Shown piece by piece: positions 32,816 through 41,602 of a DNA stretch of 64,000 nucleotides. The stretch comes from Anaerolineales bacterium UBA2395 (GTDB lineage: Bacteria > Chloroflexota > Anaerolineae > Anaerolineales > Villigracilaceae). Numbering within the stretch: the stretch's first letter is position 1; every line of letters begins with the position of its first letter. The notes under the pieces are model-generated. The model was not told where the DNA came from, searched no databases, and worked only from the letters and a program-made list of their open reading frames with translations. The position numbers and the translations under genes are program-made. The stretch covers positions 136,725 to 200,724 of the forward strand of contig DDSH01000030.1 of assembly GCA_002343775.1 (NCBI GenBank), in the 5' to 3' direction.

Positions 32816-33576
32816 ACACGATAAACGTAAACGGCATTGAATTGGCGTACATCCGCCGTGGGCAGGGTAATCCGTTGGTGCTTTTACACGGCTACCCGCT
32901 CGACCATCGTATTTGGGATGAAGTCGCATCCTTGCTGGAAGGCGAGTTCGATATCATCCTGCCGGATTTGCGCGGGTTTGGCGGCTCCACCACCATAGAT
33001 GTCCCATACAAAATGGACGATTTCGCCGCGGACATCGCCGGTTTGCTCGATCATCTTGGGATTCAAACGACAGCCATCGCCGGGCATTCGATGGGCGGGT
33101 ACATTGCGCTCGCTTTTGCCCATCGCTATCCAGAGCGCGTCAGTGGATTTGGGATGGTCGCTTCGCAGGCTGTGGCGGATTCTCAGGAGAAAAAGGAAGG
33201 ACGTTACAAGTCGGCAGCCGAAGTTTCTGAAAAAGGGATTCAAGGCGTGGTGGCTGCCATGACCCCAAAACTAACGCCCGATGAAACCGTGCAGGAGTCT
33301 GTACGAGAGATCATGAGTCAACAAAAGCCCGCCGCGTTCATCGGCGCACTCAAAGCCATGGCAGAACGCATGGACGCGACCAGCCAGCTTGTCAAGTTCC
33401 ATTTCCCGGTTGTACTTGTCCACGGCGACAAAGATGATCTGATCCCCATCGAACGGGCGCGCGAGGTCAGGGATGTCATCTCCCACGCGCATCTCGTGGA
33501 GATGAAGGGTGTCGGGCACATGCCGATGATGGAAAATCCGAAACAAACTGCCCAGGCGTTGCGTCACCTGAAATGA
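32806..33576 (+). CDS. Alpha/beta-fold hydrolase
   Basis: 256-residue alpha/beta hydrolase. Oxyanion region LVLLHGYPLDHRIWDE, nucleophile in AGHSMGGYIAL, acid in VHGDKDDLIPIE and His in VGHMPMMENP. It is of the type often called 3-oxoadipate enol-lactonase or haloperoxidase-like, but no pathway context supports either. It overlaps the preceding gene by 10 bp and ends the plus-strand block begun at rplU. Confidence 0.88.
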   Translation: MEINTINVNGIELAYIRRGQGNPLVLLHGYPLDHRIWDEVASLLEGEFDIILPDLRGFGGSTTIDVPYKMDDFAADIAGLLDHLGIQTTAIAGHSMGGYIALAFAHRYPERVSGFGMVASQAVADSQEKKEGRYKSAAEVSEKGIQGVVAAMTPKLTPDETVQESVREIMSQQKPAAFIGALKAMAERMDATSQLVKFHFPVVLVHGDKDDLIPIERAREVRDVISHAHLVEMKGVGHMPMMENPKQTAQALRHLK

Positions 33577-33578
33577 AA

Positions 33579-33616
33579 CGAAACTGCCCATCCTCTCAAC
33601 GGGATGGGCAGTTTCG
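33579..33616. terminator. Terminator between convergent genes
   Basis: CGAAACTGCCCATCC (33579-33593) pairs perfectly with GGATGGGCAGTTTCG (33602-33616), followed by TTTG on the plus strand. Confidence 0.75.
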
Positions 33617-33636
33617 TTTGTAGAGTCCGGTTTCGG

Positions 33637-34065
33637 TTAAGTAGGAAGCGGAGCGGTGTTGCTTAATTCAATTTTTTTTTGCCCGGCGGGCATGTGAAGA
33701 GACCCGGTCCAGCGTACCATTTTGCGGATGTGTGCAACAAGTACACCGCTGGGCACCGGCTTGACGAGGAAATCATCTGCGCCTGCATCCAGGATACTTG
33801 CCACCATGCGAGGGTCGTTGATGGCGGAGAGGATCAGAATGGGGGTGTTGCTGAAGCCGCGAATGGCTTTGCAGACCTGCCAGCCGTCCATGTCGGGCAT
33901 CATCAGGTCGAGCAGCACCACGTTCGGCGTCTTTTCCTGAACCATTTTAACGCCATCAGAACCGTTGTTGGTCGTCATGACGTCAAACCCGTGGGTTTTC
34001 AGTAACATGCTCATCAACTCGGTGATTGCAATATCATCATCAATTACGAGAACTTTAGCAGCCAT
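33637..34065 (-). CDS. Single-domain response regulator
   Basis: 142-residue CheY-like receiver. Acidic pocket in VLVIDDDIAI, phospho-acceptor Asp in VLLDLMMPDMDGWQV, the switch Ser in ILILSAIND and Lys in DFLVKPVPSG. No output domain; the C-terminal 20 residues are a short basic tail. No histidine kinase is nearby. It is divergent from ppdK. Confidence 0.9.
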   Translation of the reverse strand: MAAKVLVIDDDIAITELMSMLLKTHGFDVMTTNNGSDGVKMVQEKTPNVVLLDLMMPDMDGWQVCKAIRGFSNTPILILSAINDPRMVASILDAGADDFLVKPVPSGVLVAHIRKMVRWTGSLHMPAGQKKIELSNTAPLPT

Positions 34066-34162
34066 ATATTTTTATCCTACGGTTACATTATCATCCATTT
34101 ACAGTTAAATATACTTTGCAATGAGTTTACAGATTGAACATAATTCACATGATATTTGTCAG

Positions 34163-34190
34163 TTGCCAATTCGGTTATTTTTGGTAGAAT
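34163..34190 (+). promoter_or_regulatory. Probable promoter of ppdK
   Basis: TTGCCA (34163-34168), 16-bp spacer, TAGAAT (34185-34190), 47 bp before the ppdK start. Confidence 0.45.
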
Positions 34191-34237
34191 TTTTCAGATG
34201 TTCGTGAAATCTATTACATATTGATTTGGAGGCTATC

Positions 34238-37075
34238 ATGCCAAAATGGGTATTTCTTTATAACGAGGTAAAGGAAGTTGAAAGACTGGCGAACGGTTCC
34301 TGGGATGGCGTCAAAGCCATTGTGGGTGGTAAGGGGGCAGGTCTGTTGGATATGACCCGCGCCAATGTGCCGGTGCCGCCGTTTTTTACCGTTACCACGG
34401 AAGCGTGCAATGCGTATCAAAAGGCTGGTAAATTCCCGCAAGGGATGTGGGACCAGGAACTAAAGGCGCTCAAGCAGATCGAAAAGGCGACCGGGAAAAA
34501 GTTCGGGGACAAGAAAAACCCGTTGCTGGTTTCCTGCCGTTCAGGCGCGAAGTTCTCGATGCCGGGTATGATGAACACCATCCTGAACATCGGCTTGACG
34601 GACGAAGTGGCTGAGGGGATGATCAAAGCCACAAAGAACGAGCGTTTTGTTTGGGACTCGTACCGCCGCCTGGTGGAAATGTTCGGGACCGTGGTGATGG
34701 ATATCGCCGATGAAGCCTTCGAGCATCCGCTTGCGGTGTATAAGGAAGAAAAAGGTTACAAACTCGATATTGAAATGAGGGCGGAAGATTGGAAGGAGGT
34801 TGTGGGGTTGTACAAGCAGGCATACAAGAAAGCCTGCGGTCAGGAATTCCCCCAGGATCCATACAAACAACTCTCTCTGGCGACCGAAGCGGTCTTCAAA
34901 TCATGGAATGGAAAGCGCGCCGTGGCGTACCGCCGCAAGGAAGGCATTTCCGATGTGCTTGGGACCGCTGTCAATATTTGTACGATGGTCTTCGGTAACA
35001 TGGGCGATGACTCTGCTACGGGTGTTGCATTCACCCGCAACCCATCCACAGGCGATAAGAAGATGATGGGTGAGTACCTGCTCAATGCGCAGGGTGAGGA
35101 TGTGGTGGCTGGCATCCGCAATACGGACGCCATCGAAAACCTCAAGAAATACATGCCCGATGCATACAAGCAATTCATGGAAATCACTGCGCGGCTGGAG
35201 AAGCATTACACCGACATGCAGGATGTCGAATTCACAGTTGAACGCGGTACATTGTGGATGCTGCAAACCCGTGTAGGCAAACGCACTGCCAAAGCCGCCG
35301 TTAAGATCGCCGTGGATATGGCGAACGAAGGCTTGATCACCCGCGATCAGGCGGTTTTGCGCGTCACCCCAGACCAGGTGGATGCTTTGCTTCATCCTCA
35401 ATTTGACGATTCTGCGATGCAGCAGGCTGAAAAGGAAGGCAAGTTCCTCGCCAAAGGCGTGAACGCTTCCCCCGGCGCGGCAGTCGGTCAGATCTATTTC
35501 GATGCGGACAAAGCCGAAGAATTTGCAAAAGAACATGGACAGGACACCATCATGGTGCGTCCGTTCACCAAGCCCGATGATGTCCACGGTATGATCGCTG
35601 CCAAGGGCGTGCTGACCAGTGAAGGCGGTGCGACCTCCCATGCAGCAGTCGTGGCGCGCCAGTTCGGTATCCCTTGTGTGGTGGGCGCTTCCGCGATCAA
35701 GATCAACCTTGAAGACCGCACCATGACCGTGAACGGTTTCACCCTCAACGAAGGTGACTGGGTTTCTGTGGATGGGACGACCGGTCAGGTCTTTGCCGGA
35801 AAGATCCCGACTTCCGAACCGTCTCTTGAGGAACAAAAGGAATTGATGACCCTGCTCAAATGGGCGGATGAAATTTCAGCGCGCAAGAACATCCGCGCAG
35901 AAGTAGCGCCCGGCTTCCCAACCCGCGGTTTGCAGGTTTGGGCGAATGCCGACTACCCGAAGGATGCCCGCCGCGCCCGCGCTTACGGCGCTGTTGGGAT
36001 CGGGTTGTGCCGCACCGAGCACATGTTCTTTGAACCGGAACGACTGCCCATTGTTCAGCGTATGATTCTTGCAGAGACCAGTGAAGCCCGCACCGAAGCG
36101 CTCAACCTGCTCCTGCCGCACCAGCGCAAGGACTTCGACGGTCTATTCGAGGCGATGGATGGTCACCCCGTTATTATCCGCCTCATCGACCCGCCGCTGC
36201 ATGAGTTCATGCCCGATGAAGAGAAACTCATGGAAGAAGTCATCACGATGCGCGTGAAAGGTGAACACGAAGGCTTGGCAGAGAAGGAAAAACTGCTCGA
36301 ATCCATCAAGGGTATGCATGAATCCAACCCGATGATGGGTCTGCGCGGCGTGCGCTTGAGCATCTCGATGCCCGAGATCGTGGAAATGCAAGTCCGCGCC
36401 ATCTTCGAAGCCGCCGCCGACTGCACTCTGCGCGGCATCAAAGTCAAGCCGGAGATCATGATCCCATTGACCGGCACGGTGAAGGAACTTGAATGGATCC
36501 AGCCGCGCTTGGAACGCATCGGGAAAGCGGTCATGCAGGAGAAGCGCATTAAGTTCTCCTACAAGTTCGGTACGATGATCGAAATCCCGCGCGCAGCCGT
36601 CACCGCCGACCATATCGCCACCCAGGCGCAGTTCTTCTCCTTTGGCACCAACGACCTGACACAGATGACCTTCGGCTATTCCCGTGACGATGCCGAGCGC
36701 AACTTCCTCATCACCTATGTTCAGGAAGGCATCCTTGTCAAGAATCCGTTCCAGACGCTCGATCGCAACGGTGTCGGTAAGTTGATGCAGCGCGCCATCC
36801 TCGAAGGTCGTGCCACCCGCCCCGAACTAGAAGTAGGTATCTGCGGTGAACATGGCGGCGATCCCGAGTCCATTGAGTGGTGTCATATCATCGGCAACAA
36901 TTACGTCTCCTGCTCGCCGTTCCGTGTGCCGATTGCCCGCCTTGCTGCCGCTCACGCCGCGTTGAAGCACCAGCCTGTCAAGAAGGTTGCGGCGAAGAAG
37001 CCTGCAGCCAAGAAAGTTGCGAAGAAGGCTGTGAAGAAAGTCGTCAAGAAGACCTTCAAGAAAACCAAAAAGTAA
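34238..37075 (+). CDS. ppdK: Pyruvate, phosphate dikinase with lysine-rich tail
   Basis: 945-residue PPDK, interconverting pyruvate + ATP + Pi and phosphoenolpyruvate + AMP + PPi. The N-terminal ATP-grasp domain starts at the GGKGAGL loop. The central phosphohistidine domain has EGGATSHAAVVARQFGIP, with the catalytic His after the Ser. The C-terminal TIM barrel has GIGLCRTEHMF and GICGEHGGDP with the catalytic Cys. After the normal end the protein adds about 35 residues of Lys/Ala/Val repeats (KKVAAKKPAAKKVAKKAVKK), resembling histone H1 or HU tails. GGAGG is placed for the ATG at 34238. Monocistronic. Confidence 0.96.
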   Translation: MPKWVFLYNEVKEVERLANGSWDGVKAIVGGKGAGLLDMTRANVPVPPFFTVTTEACNAYQKAGKFPQGMWDQELKALKQIEKATGKKFGDKKNPLLVSCRSGAKFSMPGMMNTILNIGLTDEVAEGMIKATKNERFVWDSYRRLVEMFGTVVMDIADEAFEHPLAVYKEEKGYKLDIEMRAEDWKEVVGLYKQAYKKACGQEFPQDPYKQLSLATEAVFKSWNGKRAVAYRRKEGISDVLGTAVNICTMVFGNMGDDSATGVAFTRNPSTGDKKMMGEYLLNAQGEDVVAGIRNTDAIENLKKYMPDAYKQFMEITARLEKHYTDMQDVEFTVERGTLWMLQTRVGKRTAKAAVKIAVDMANEGLITRDQAVLRVTPDQVDALLHPQFDDSAMQQAEKEGKFLAKGVNASPGAAVGQIYFDADKAEEFAKEHGQDTIMVRPFTKPDDVHGMIAAKGVLTSEGGATSHAAVVARQFGIPCVVGASAIKINLEDRTMTVNGFTLNEGDWVSVDGTTGQVFAGKIPTSEPSLEEQKELMTLLKWADEISARKNIRAEVAPGFPTRGLQVWANADYPKDARRARAYGAVGIGLCRTEHMFFEPERLPIVQRMILAETSEARTEALNLLLPHQRKDFDGLFEAMDGHPVIIRLIDPPLHEFMPDEEKLMEEVITMRVKGEHEGLAEKEKLLESIKGMHESNPMMGLRGVRLSISMPEIVEMQVRAIFEAAADCTLRGIKVKPEIMIPLTGTVKELEWIQPRLERIGKAVMQEKRIKFSYKFGTMIEIPRAAVTADHIATQAQFFSFGTNDLTQMTFGYSRDDAERNFLITYVQEGILVKNPFQTLDRNGVGKLMQRAILEGRATRPELEVGICGEHGGDPESIEWCHIIGNNYVSCSPFRVPIARLAAAHAALKHQPVKKVAAKKPAAKKVAKKAVKKVVKKTFKKTKK

Positions 37076-37079
37076 GATG

Positions 37080-37108
37080 AAATCCCCGCCGAAAGGCGGG
37101 GATTTTTC
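37080..37108 (+). terminator. Terminator of ppdK
   Basis: AATCCCCGCC-GAAA-GGCGGGGATT followed by TTT; an 11-bp stem with a GNRA-type loop right after the stop codon. Confidence 0.9.
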
Positions 37109-37148
37109 TTAACCTAACCCAAAAGGTAAATTTTTATTGGGACAACTT

Positions 37149-37187
37149 CCCCCTCTCCCAACGGGAGAGGGCAGGGTGAGGGTTTTT
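37149..37187. repeat. REP-like palindrome, CCCTCTCCC family
   Basis: CCCTCTCCC (37151-37159) and GGGAGAGGG (37163-37171), then CAGGGTGAGGG and a T-run. It belongs to the same family as the insert in the helicase gene at 19924-19962. The T-run could also make it a secondary terminator. Confidence 0.65.
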
Positions 37188-37306
37188 GACGGGAAACCGA
37201 GAAAATCCATTAAAGGGTGGCAACTTGAGTTAACCTAGTCCTTCGGTAACATTGAAGGGAATTGAGAAACTGCTCATAATTTATCCTAATAAAAGGAGAT
37301 GAGAGC

Positions 37307-38374
37307 ATGAAACAAAAAACAAACGGATTGTTGGTTTTTCTTGTTATGATTTTACTTCTGCAAGGATGTACATTGCCCGGCGCATCGGCGCCAACTGAGA
37401 CCCCGCCTCTGTCCACCGAGGAGCCGCCAACTGCCATTCCGCAAAGTCCCGAGCCGACCGCTATTCAGCACCAGGCGATCCCGGTTTCCGCGCCGGATTC
37501 ACAACCATATCCTGACGTCTTTTCGTCCGATACCGCGCCGGAAAAACGGGCTCCCTATGGCGACTCCTACGAGCTCAACCGTCTCGAACGCCCCTTCACT
37601 CAGGACATGACTTATATTCCTGACATGGACATATCCTCATTCAGTTTGAGTGAAGATGGCGACTGGTACTATGTATCCATTGGTGTGATCGGAAAGAACC
37701 CGAACAACCCTTCGAACATCCAGTTCTCGGTTGAGTTGGATACGAATCTCGACAGCTTTGGCGACCTTTTGATCGTCGCGCAGCCGCCCTATTCCGAAGA
37801 GTGGACGGCGAGCAATATCAAAATCTACTCCGACACCGACCGCGACTCGGCTGGGGTGAACCCCTCCAAATCCGACATGCCATTTTCCGGCAACGGCTTC
37901 GATTCGCTTATCCACAGCCCCTCTGAAGGGATAGGCAGTGATGTCGATGTGGCCTGGGTGCGCATCAATGCCGGACAATATGCCACCGTTCAATTTGCCT
38001 TCAAGAAATCCCTTTCGGGCAGTTCGTTTTTTTACAGCGTCCTTGCGGATGCCGGGCTTAAGGATGTTGCCCGCCTTGATTATGTGGATTACTTCACCGA
38101 GGCAGATGCCGGTTCGCCTGTTCGCAGCAACCCGAACTACCCATTAAACCAGCTTTACGCGGTGGATAACACTTGTTATCAGGCGTTTGGTTTCAAACCC
38201 AGTGGCTTTGAACCAAAAGTCTGCCCGGAGATCATCCAGCCTCAGCAAGCTAAGGAGGGGCCAGCACCCAACACGCCAGGTGTTGACGCATGCACAGCCA
38301 TCGGCAGCCCGAATCCGGGTAATTGTCCATGGGGTTGGTCAGATTGGCCATTCTGCGTTTGTACCCCCGGGTAG
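37307..38374 (+). CDS. Secreted lipoprotein of unknown function
   Basis: 355-residue lipoprotein. Signal peptide with lipobox LLQGC (Cys22), then a Thr/Pro/Glu-rich linker (about 25-60). The body, about 200 residues, contains DMDISSFSLSEDGDWYYVSI and FSVELDTNLDSFGDLLIVA. This pattern is seen in extracellular beta-sandwich proteins that describe dated or measured properties. The Cys-rich C-terminus (NPGNCPWGWSDWPFCVC) could form disulphides. AAAGGAGATG precedes the start. Function unknown; its terminator lies inside the convergent hemW gene. Confidence 0.75.
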   Translation: MKQKTNGLLVFLVMILLLQGCTLPGASAPTETPPLSTEEPPTAIPQSPEPTAIQHQAIPVSAPDSQPYPDVFSSDTAPEKRAPYGDSYELNRLERPFTQDMTYIPDMDISSFSLSEDGDWYYVSIGVIGKNPNNPSNIQFSVELDTNLDSFGDLLIVAQPPYSEEWTASNIKIYSDTDRDSAGVNPSKSDMPFSGNGFDSLIHSPSEGIGSDVDVAWVRINAGQYATVQFAFKKSLSGSSFFYSVLADAGLKDVARLDYVDYFTEADAGSPVRSNPNYPLNQLYAVDNTCYQAFGFKPSGFEPKVCPEIIQPQQAKEGPAPNTPGVDACTAIGSPNPGNCPWGWSDWPFCVCTPG

Positions 38375-39583
38375 TTATCCAACAAATTTCACAAACACCT
38401 GATTTCCCAACAGCCTTCCACGACGAGTAAGCTTGAAGACCTCCGAGCCATCGGAGGTCTTTTTTTCGAGAAGACCATTACGGATGAGTTCCCGGATTTC
38501 AGTAGGAAAGACATCCATCAGACCGCTTCCAAAACGGGACCGGAAGTCTGAGTCTGCGACCCCAGCCTCTACCAGCCGCAAGTTGTTGATCATGTAATCG
38601 GAAATGTCATCGCGTAGAGATTGTTTATGGTGGTTGACAGTGGCGGGTGTGATTGGGTAATGGGCATTTGGAGGTTTGGCATTGGTTAACCGGTCGATGT
38701 AGGTTTTGATGCGAAGGACATTTGAGTAGCGATAGCCGCCCGCATAGCCGTGTGCTCCCGCGCCGAGACCGAGATAGGGAAGCGAGCGCCAGTATTGCAA
38801 ATTGTGTTTGCACATCAATTCAGAATGCCGATCTGTGTTTTCCAAAGTAGATTTCGCCCAATTCGAGATTTCGTACTGCGCGTAGCCGCACTGGGGCAGG
38901 AAATCCATTGTCCATTCGTACATGTCGGCGGCAAGGTCGGGGTCAGGGATGGGAAGCAATCCGCGTTGCGACCACTTGCCGAAGGGAGTGCCATGTTCCA
39001 GCGTGAGGGCGTAGGCGGAGATGTGTTCGGGTTGCAAGTCGACCACACGTTTAACCGTGGTCTGCCAGGATTCCAAGGTCTGTTCAGGCAGGGCGTAGAT
39101 GAGGTCGAGGTTGAGGTTGTCGAACCCCGCTTTGCGCGCGGTGGAGACGGCTTCGATGACCGTGAAGAAATCGTGTGAGCGTTCGAGCATGCGTAATTCT
39201 TCGGTGTTGGACGATTGCACACCGAAACTGATGCGGTTGATGCCTGCTTTGCGGATCGAGTCCAGTTTGGCGGGGGAGATCGTGCCGGGGTTGGCTTCGA
39301 TAGTTACCTCCGCGTCAGAGGAAATGTTGAAGGCGGAGGATAAGGCTGACATGACGGAAGCAAATTCCGGTCCAGAAAGAAGCGAGGGGGTCCCGCCGCC
39401 GAAGAAAACGGTTGGGACGTTAATTCCCGGCTCCTGCCTTCCGATCCATTCCATTTCTCGAATCAACGCATTAACATAATCGGGAATCATCGCTTCCTGC
39501 CCGGCGTAGGTGTTGAAGTCGCAGTAGGCGCAGCGATGTTTGCAGAATGGGATATGGATGTAGATGGAGGTACTGGGTGTCAT
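38375..39583 (-). CDS. hemW: HemW-like radical SAM heme chaperone
   Basis: 402-residue radical SAM protein of the HemW group (formerly coproporphyrinogen oxidase-like), thought to deliver heme to respiratory enzymes. The 4Fe-4S triad is CKHRCAYCDF, preceded by YIHIPF. GGGTPSLL and the FGVQSSNTEELRMLERSHD segment are characteristic, as is the HemN C-terminal domain. It lacks the N-terminal extension of true HemN, which supports HemW. The 3' end of the gene contains a plus-strand terminator for the convergent lipoprotein gene. Confidence 0.92.
   Translation of the reverse strand: MTPSTSIYIHIPFCKHRCAYCDFNTYAGQEAMIPDYVNALIREMEWIGRQEPGINVPTVFFGGGTPSLLSGPEFASVMSALSSAFNISSDAEVTIEANPGTISPAKLDSIRKAGINRISFGVQSSNTEELRMLERSHDFFTVIEAVSTARKAGFDNLNLDLIYALPEQTLESWQTTVKRVVDLQPEHISAYALTLEHGTPFGKWSQRGLLPIPDPDLAADMYEWTMDFLPQCGYAQYEISNWAKSTLENTDRHSELMCKHNLQYWRSLPYLGLGAGAHGYAGGYRYSNVLRIKTYIDRLTNAKPPNAHYPITPATVNHHKQSLRDDISDYMINNLRLVEAGVADSDFRSRFGSGLMDVFPTEIRELIRNGLLEKKTSDGSEVFKLTRRGRLLGNQVFVKFVG
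38437..38466 (+). terminator. Terminator embedded in hemW coding sequence
   Basis: AGACCTCCGA (38437-38446) pairs with TCGGAGGTCT (38451-38460), followed by seven T residues on the plus strand. It ends transcripts of the lipoprotein gene at 37307-38374 but lies about 60-90 bp inside the convergent hemW frame. Confidence 0.8.
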
Positions 39584-39586
39584 ATA

Positions 39587-40726
39587 TCAGGTTTTTCTTG
39601 GCAAGCCGATGAGCAAGGCAATGGGACCAAGCAGGAGGATCCACATGGCGTTGCCAAGACCAAAGCGGTCTGCGAGAATGCCGATGAGCAATGGGAGTGA
39701 TTTTGCCAGGGGCGTGGTGACCGCGCCGATTGCCATGAGGCTCGCGCTTTGTCCGGGCAGGCTCGAGTATAACCGTCCCTGCAAAATGGGGTACCAGCCG
39801 GTATTGAACAGGTTGACAAGGATGACGAGGGCGATCTTTGGGATGAAGCCGGGTACGAGCATGAACGCGATGAAGGCGATGCCGTTGAGGAATGCGGTGC
39901 GGCGAAGGAATTGGATGGCGTCTTTTTGTTTGTCGATGTAGGGGATGAACAGAAAGTCGGTGATGAGCCCCATGACCAGCCAGACGGTGACGGCAATGCC
40001 CGCTTGTGTTTCGTTCACGCGGACGACGTCTACGAAGTAGAGGGCGAGAAAACTGAACAGGATATCCAGCATCAGGTCGGCGAATTCAAGCAGGAGCAGC
40101 CAGCGCCAAACTTCCCTGCGTTTGAGCGCGTTGAAGGCGGCTTTGAAGCCGTCGAAGACTTCGCTGAAGGAGGGGAAGGGTGTGTTCTTTTTGTCGGCGG
40201 GGAGAAAGCGAAAGGCGACGATCATACTCAGGGCGGAGAGGGAAGCGAGCAGGGCGTATGTCCCGCGCCAGCCCAAGCCGAGATGGACGAATAATCCCAA
40301 CAGCAGCGGACCCGCCACCACGCCGAGCGAACCGGCGAACGTCCAGCGTGCCATGTTCTGTTCGTGGCGCGACTCGTCCGAGTCCATCAGGTTTGCCTGT
40401 GAAAGGCTGACGTAGGCTCCCGAGGATGGGAAGAAGATGATCAATGAAAGTAATAGGATCGCGAATGAGTTTGAAGCGCTGGTGAGCGCAAGCGAGAGTG
40501 TGAAGAAGACACCGCCTCCGAGGATGAGCAGGCGTCGCCGCCACACATCGCCAAGGATGCCGATGAACGGTTCGACGAAGGCGGCAATGATCCCCGGCAG
40601 GCTGAGCAGCAAACCGATCTGCGTGTACGAAAGATTTAGGTCATCACGAATGAGGGGCCAGGCGGTTTCACCCACGCCGAAGACAAGTTCGTCGAGGAAT
40701 TCGATGAGGAGGTATACATAGTTCAT
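39587..40726 (-). CDS. MFS transporter
   Basis: 379-residue integral membrane protein of the major facilitator superfamily, about 11-12 helices. GETAWPLIRDDLNLSYTQIG and the loop motif GDVWRRRLLILGG (motif A type) in the first half mark it. It is a putative drug or sugar efflux carrier; substrate unknown. Its start overlaps the end of the upstream methyltransferase gene by 4 bp (ATGA), so the two are coupled. It ends 3 bp before the hemW start region. Confidence 0.85.
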   Translation of the reverse strand: MNYVYLLIEFLDELVFGVGETAWPLIRDDLNLSYTQIGLLLSLPGIIAAFVEPFIGILGDVWRRRLLILGGGVFFTLSLALTSASNSFAILLLSLIIFFPSSGAYVSLSQANLMDSDESRHEQNMARWTFAGSLGVVAGPLLLGLFVHLGLGWRGTYALLASLSALSMIVAFRFLPADKKNTPFPSFSEVFDGFKAAFNALKRREVWRWLLLLEFADLMLDILFSFLALYFVDVVRVNETQAGIAVTVWLVMGLITDFLFIPYIDKQKDAIQFLRRTAFLNGIAFIAFMLVPGFIPKIALVILVNLFNTGWYPILQGRLYSSLPGQSASLMAIGAVTTPLAKSLPLLIGILADRFGLGNAMWILLLGPIALLIGLPRKT

Positions 40727-41520
40727 GGACGCAATCTCAGCCTTGCGACGATGGCAGCGGGGATTTCGCTGAATTTTCCGCCCCAGCTCAGTGGAGTGGT
40801 TTGCGGTGTTTCGGGCGGGAAGGCGCGTTCCTCGAAACCGTCGAGGACGAAGCCGTTTTTGAATCCGAGATTCAAGTAATATTGCAGCGGGCGCTCAAAA
40901 TAGACCTGCGGCTTGGGCTGGTTCCTGAGGGCGAGTCCGCGCTGATTGTAGGAGGTCATATAGCGCGAGACTTTGACCGAATACATGGTTCTGATCTCAC
41001 CGTCGTCATCCATCTCTTCGACGATGTGCATGGATGAGGCGTTGTTGAAGCAGGGATGGGTGATGGAGAAGACGAACGACCCGCCGGGTTTGAGCAGTTT
41101 CGGCAAGGTTCGAAACAGCGGTTCGATGTCTGCCATATCGAAGAGTGCCATATTGGAAAGCGCGGAATCGAATTTGCCTTCGCCTAGGGATAGAAGTTGG
41201 GTTTCATCGGTGGCGTCGATCACGTGCAGGGAAATTTGGGATTGGTACTGCCGCAACCGTTCTTTGGCATACTCGATCAGGTTCGCAGAAAAGTCGAATG
41301 CGGTGACGTTTAATCCCATTTGGGCGAGTTTGCGTGTAGTCAACCCGTTGCCGCAGGCAATGTCGAGGACATGGGCACCCGGCTTCGGGTCTAGGAGGGA
41401 AGCGAGGGGTGACCAACAAAGCAGGTTGAAGAAATCGTTGCCTTCGTCGCCCATTTTTTCATCCCAAACCTGCGCGTTGGCATCCCAGGCATCTTTTGTG
41501 ACTTTGTTAAGATTTTCCAT
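40723..41520 (-). CDS. SAM-dependent class I methyltransferase
   Basis: 265-residue methyltransferase. Motif I reads AHVLDIACGNGLTTRKLA, followed by NVTAFDFSANLIEYAKERL (motif II with the acidic residue) and a SNMALFDMADIEPLFRTL motif near the active site. It resembles UbiE/Coq5-like small-molecule methyltransferases. The substrate is not evident. Translationally coupled to the MFS gene, which may export or import the same compound. Confidence 0.88.
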   Translation of the reverse strand: MENLNKVTKDAWDANAQVWDEKMGDEGNDFFNLLCWSPLASLLDPKPGAHVLDIACGNGLTTRKLAQMGLNVTAFDFSANLIEYAKERLRQYQSQISLHVIDATDETQLLSLGEGKFDSALSNMALFDMADIEPLFRTLPKLLKPGGSFVFSITHPCFNNASSMHIVEEMDDDGEIRTMYSVKVSRYMTSYNQRGLALRNQPKPQVYFERPLQYYLNLGFKNGFVLDGFEERAFPPETPQTTPLSWGGKFSEIPAAIVARLRLRP

Positions 41521-41602
41521 GCGGGATGTTTTACCACAAAACGAATGACCGACTTGGTTGTTTAATCCAGTAAAATCAGCGAAATTCTTTCAGGAGACAA
41601 TT

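Noticed and set aside
32806..33576. Assignment of the alpha/beta hydrolase to 3-oxoadipate enol-lactonase
   Set aside because: No beta-ketoadipate pathway gene is nearby, so the general name is kept.
34901..35836. 311-codon minus-strand frame opposite ppdK
   Set aside because: Antisense shadow with no recognisable domain.
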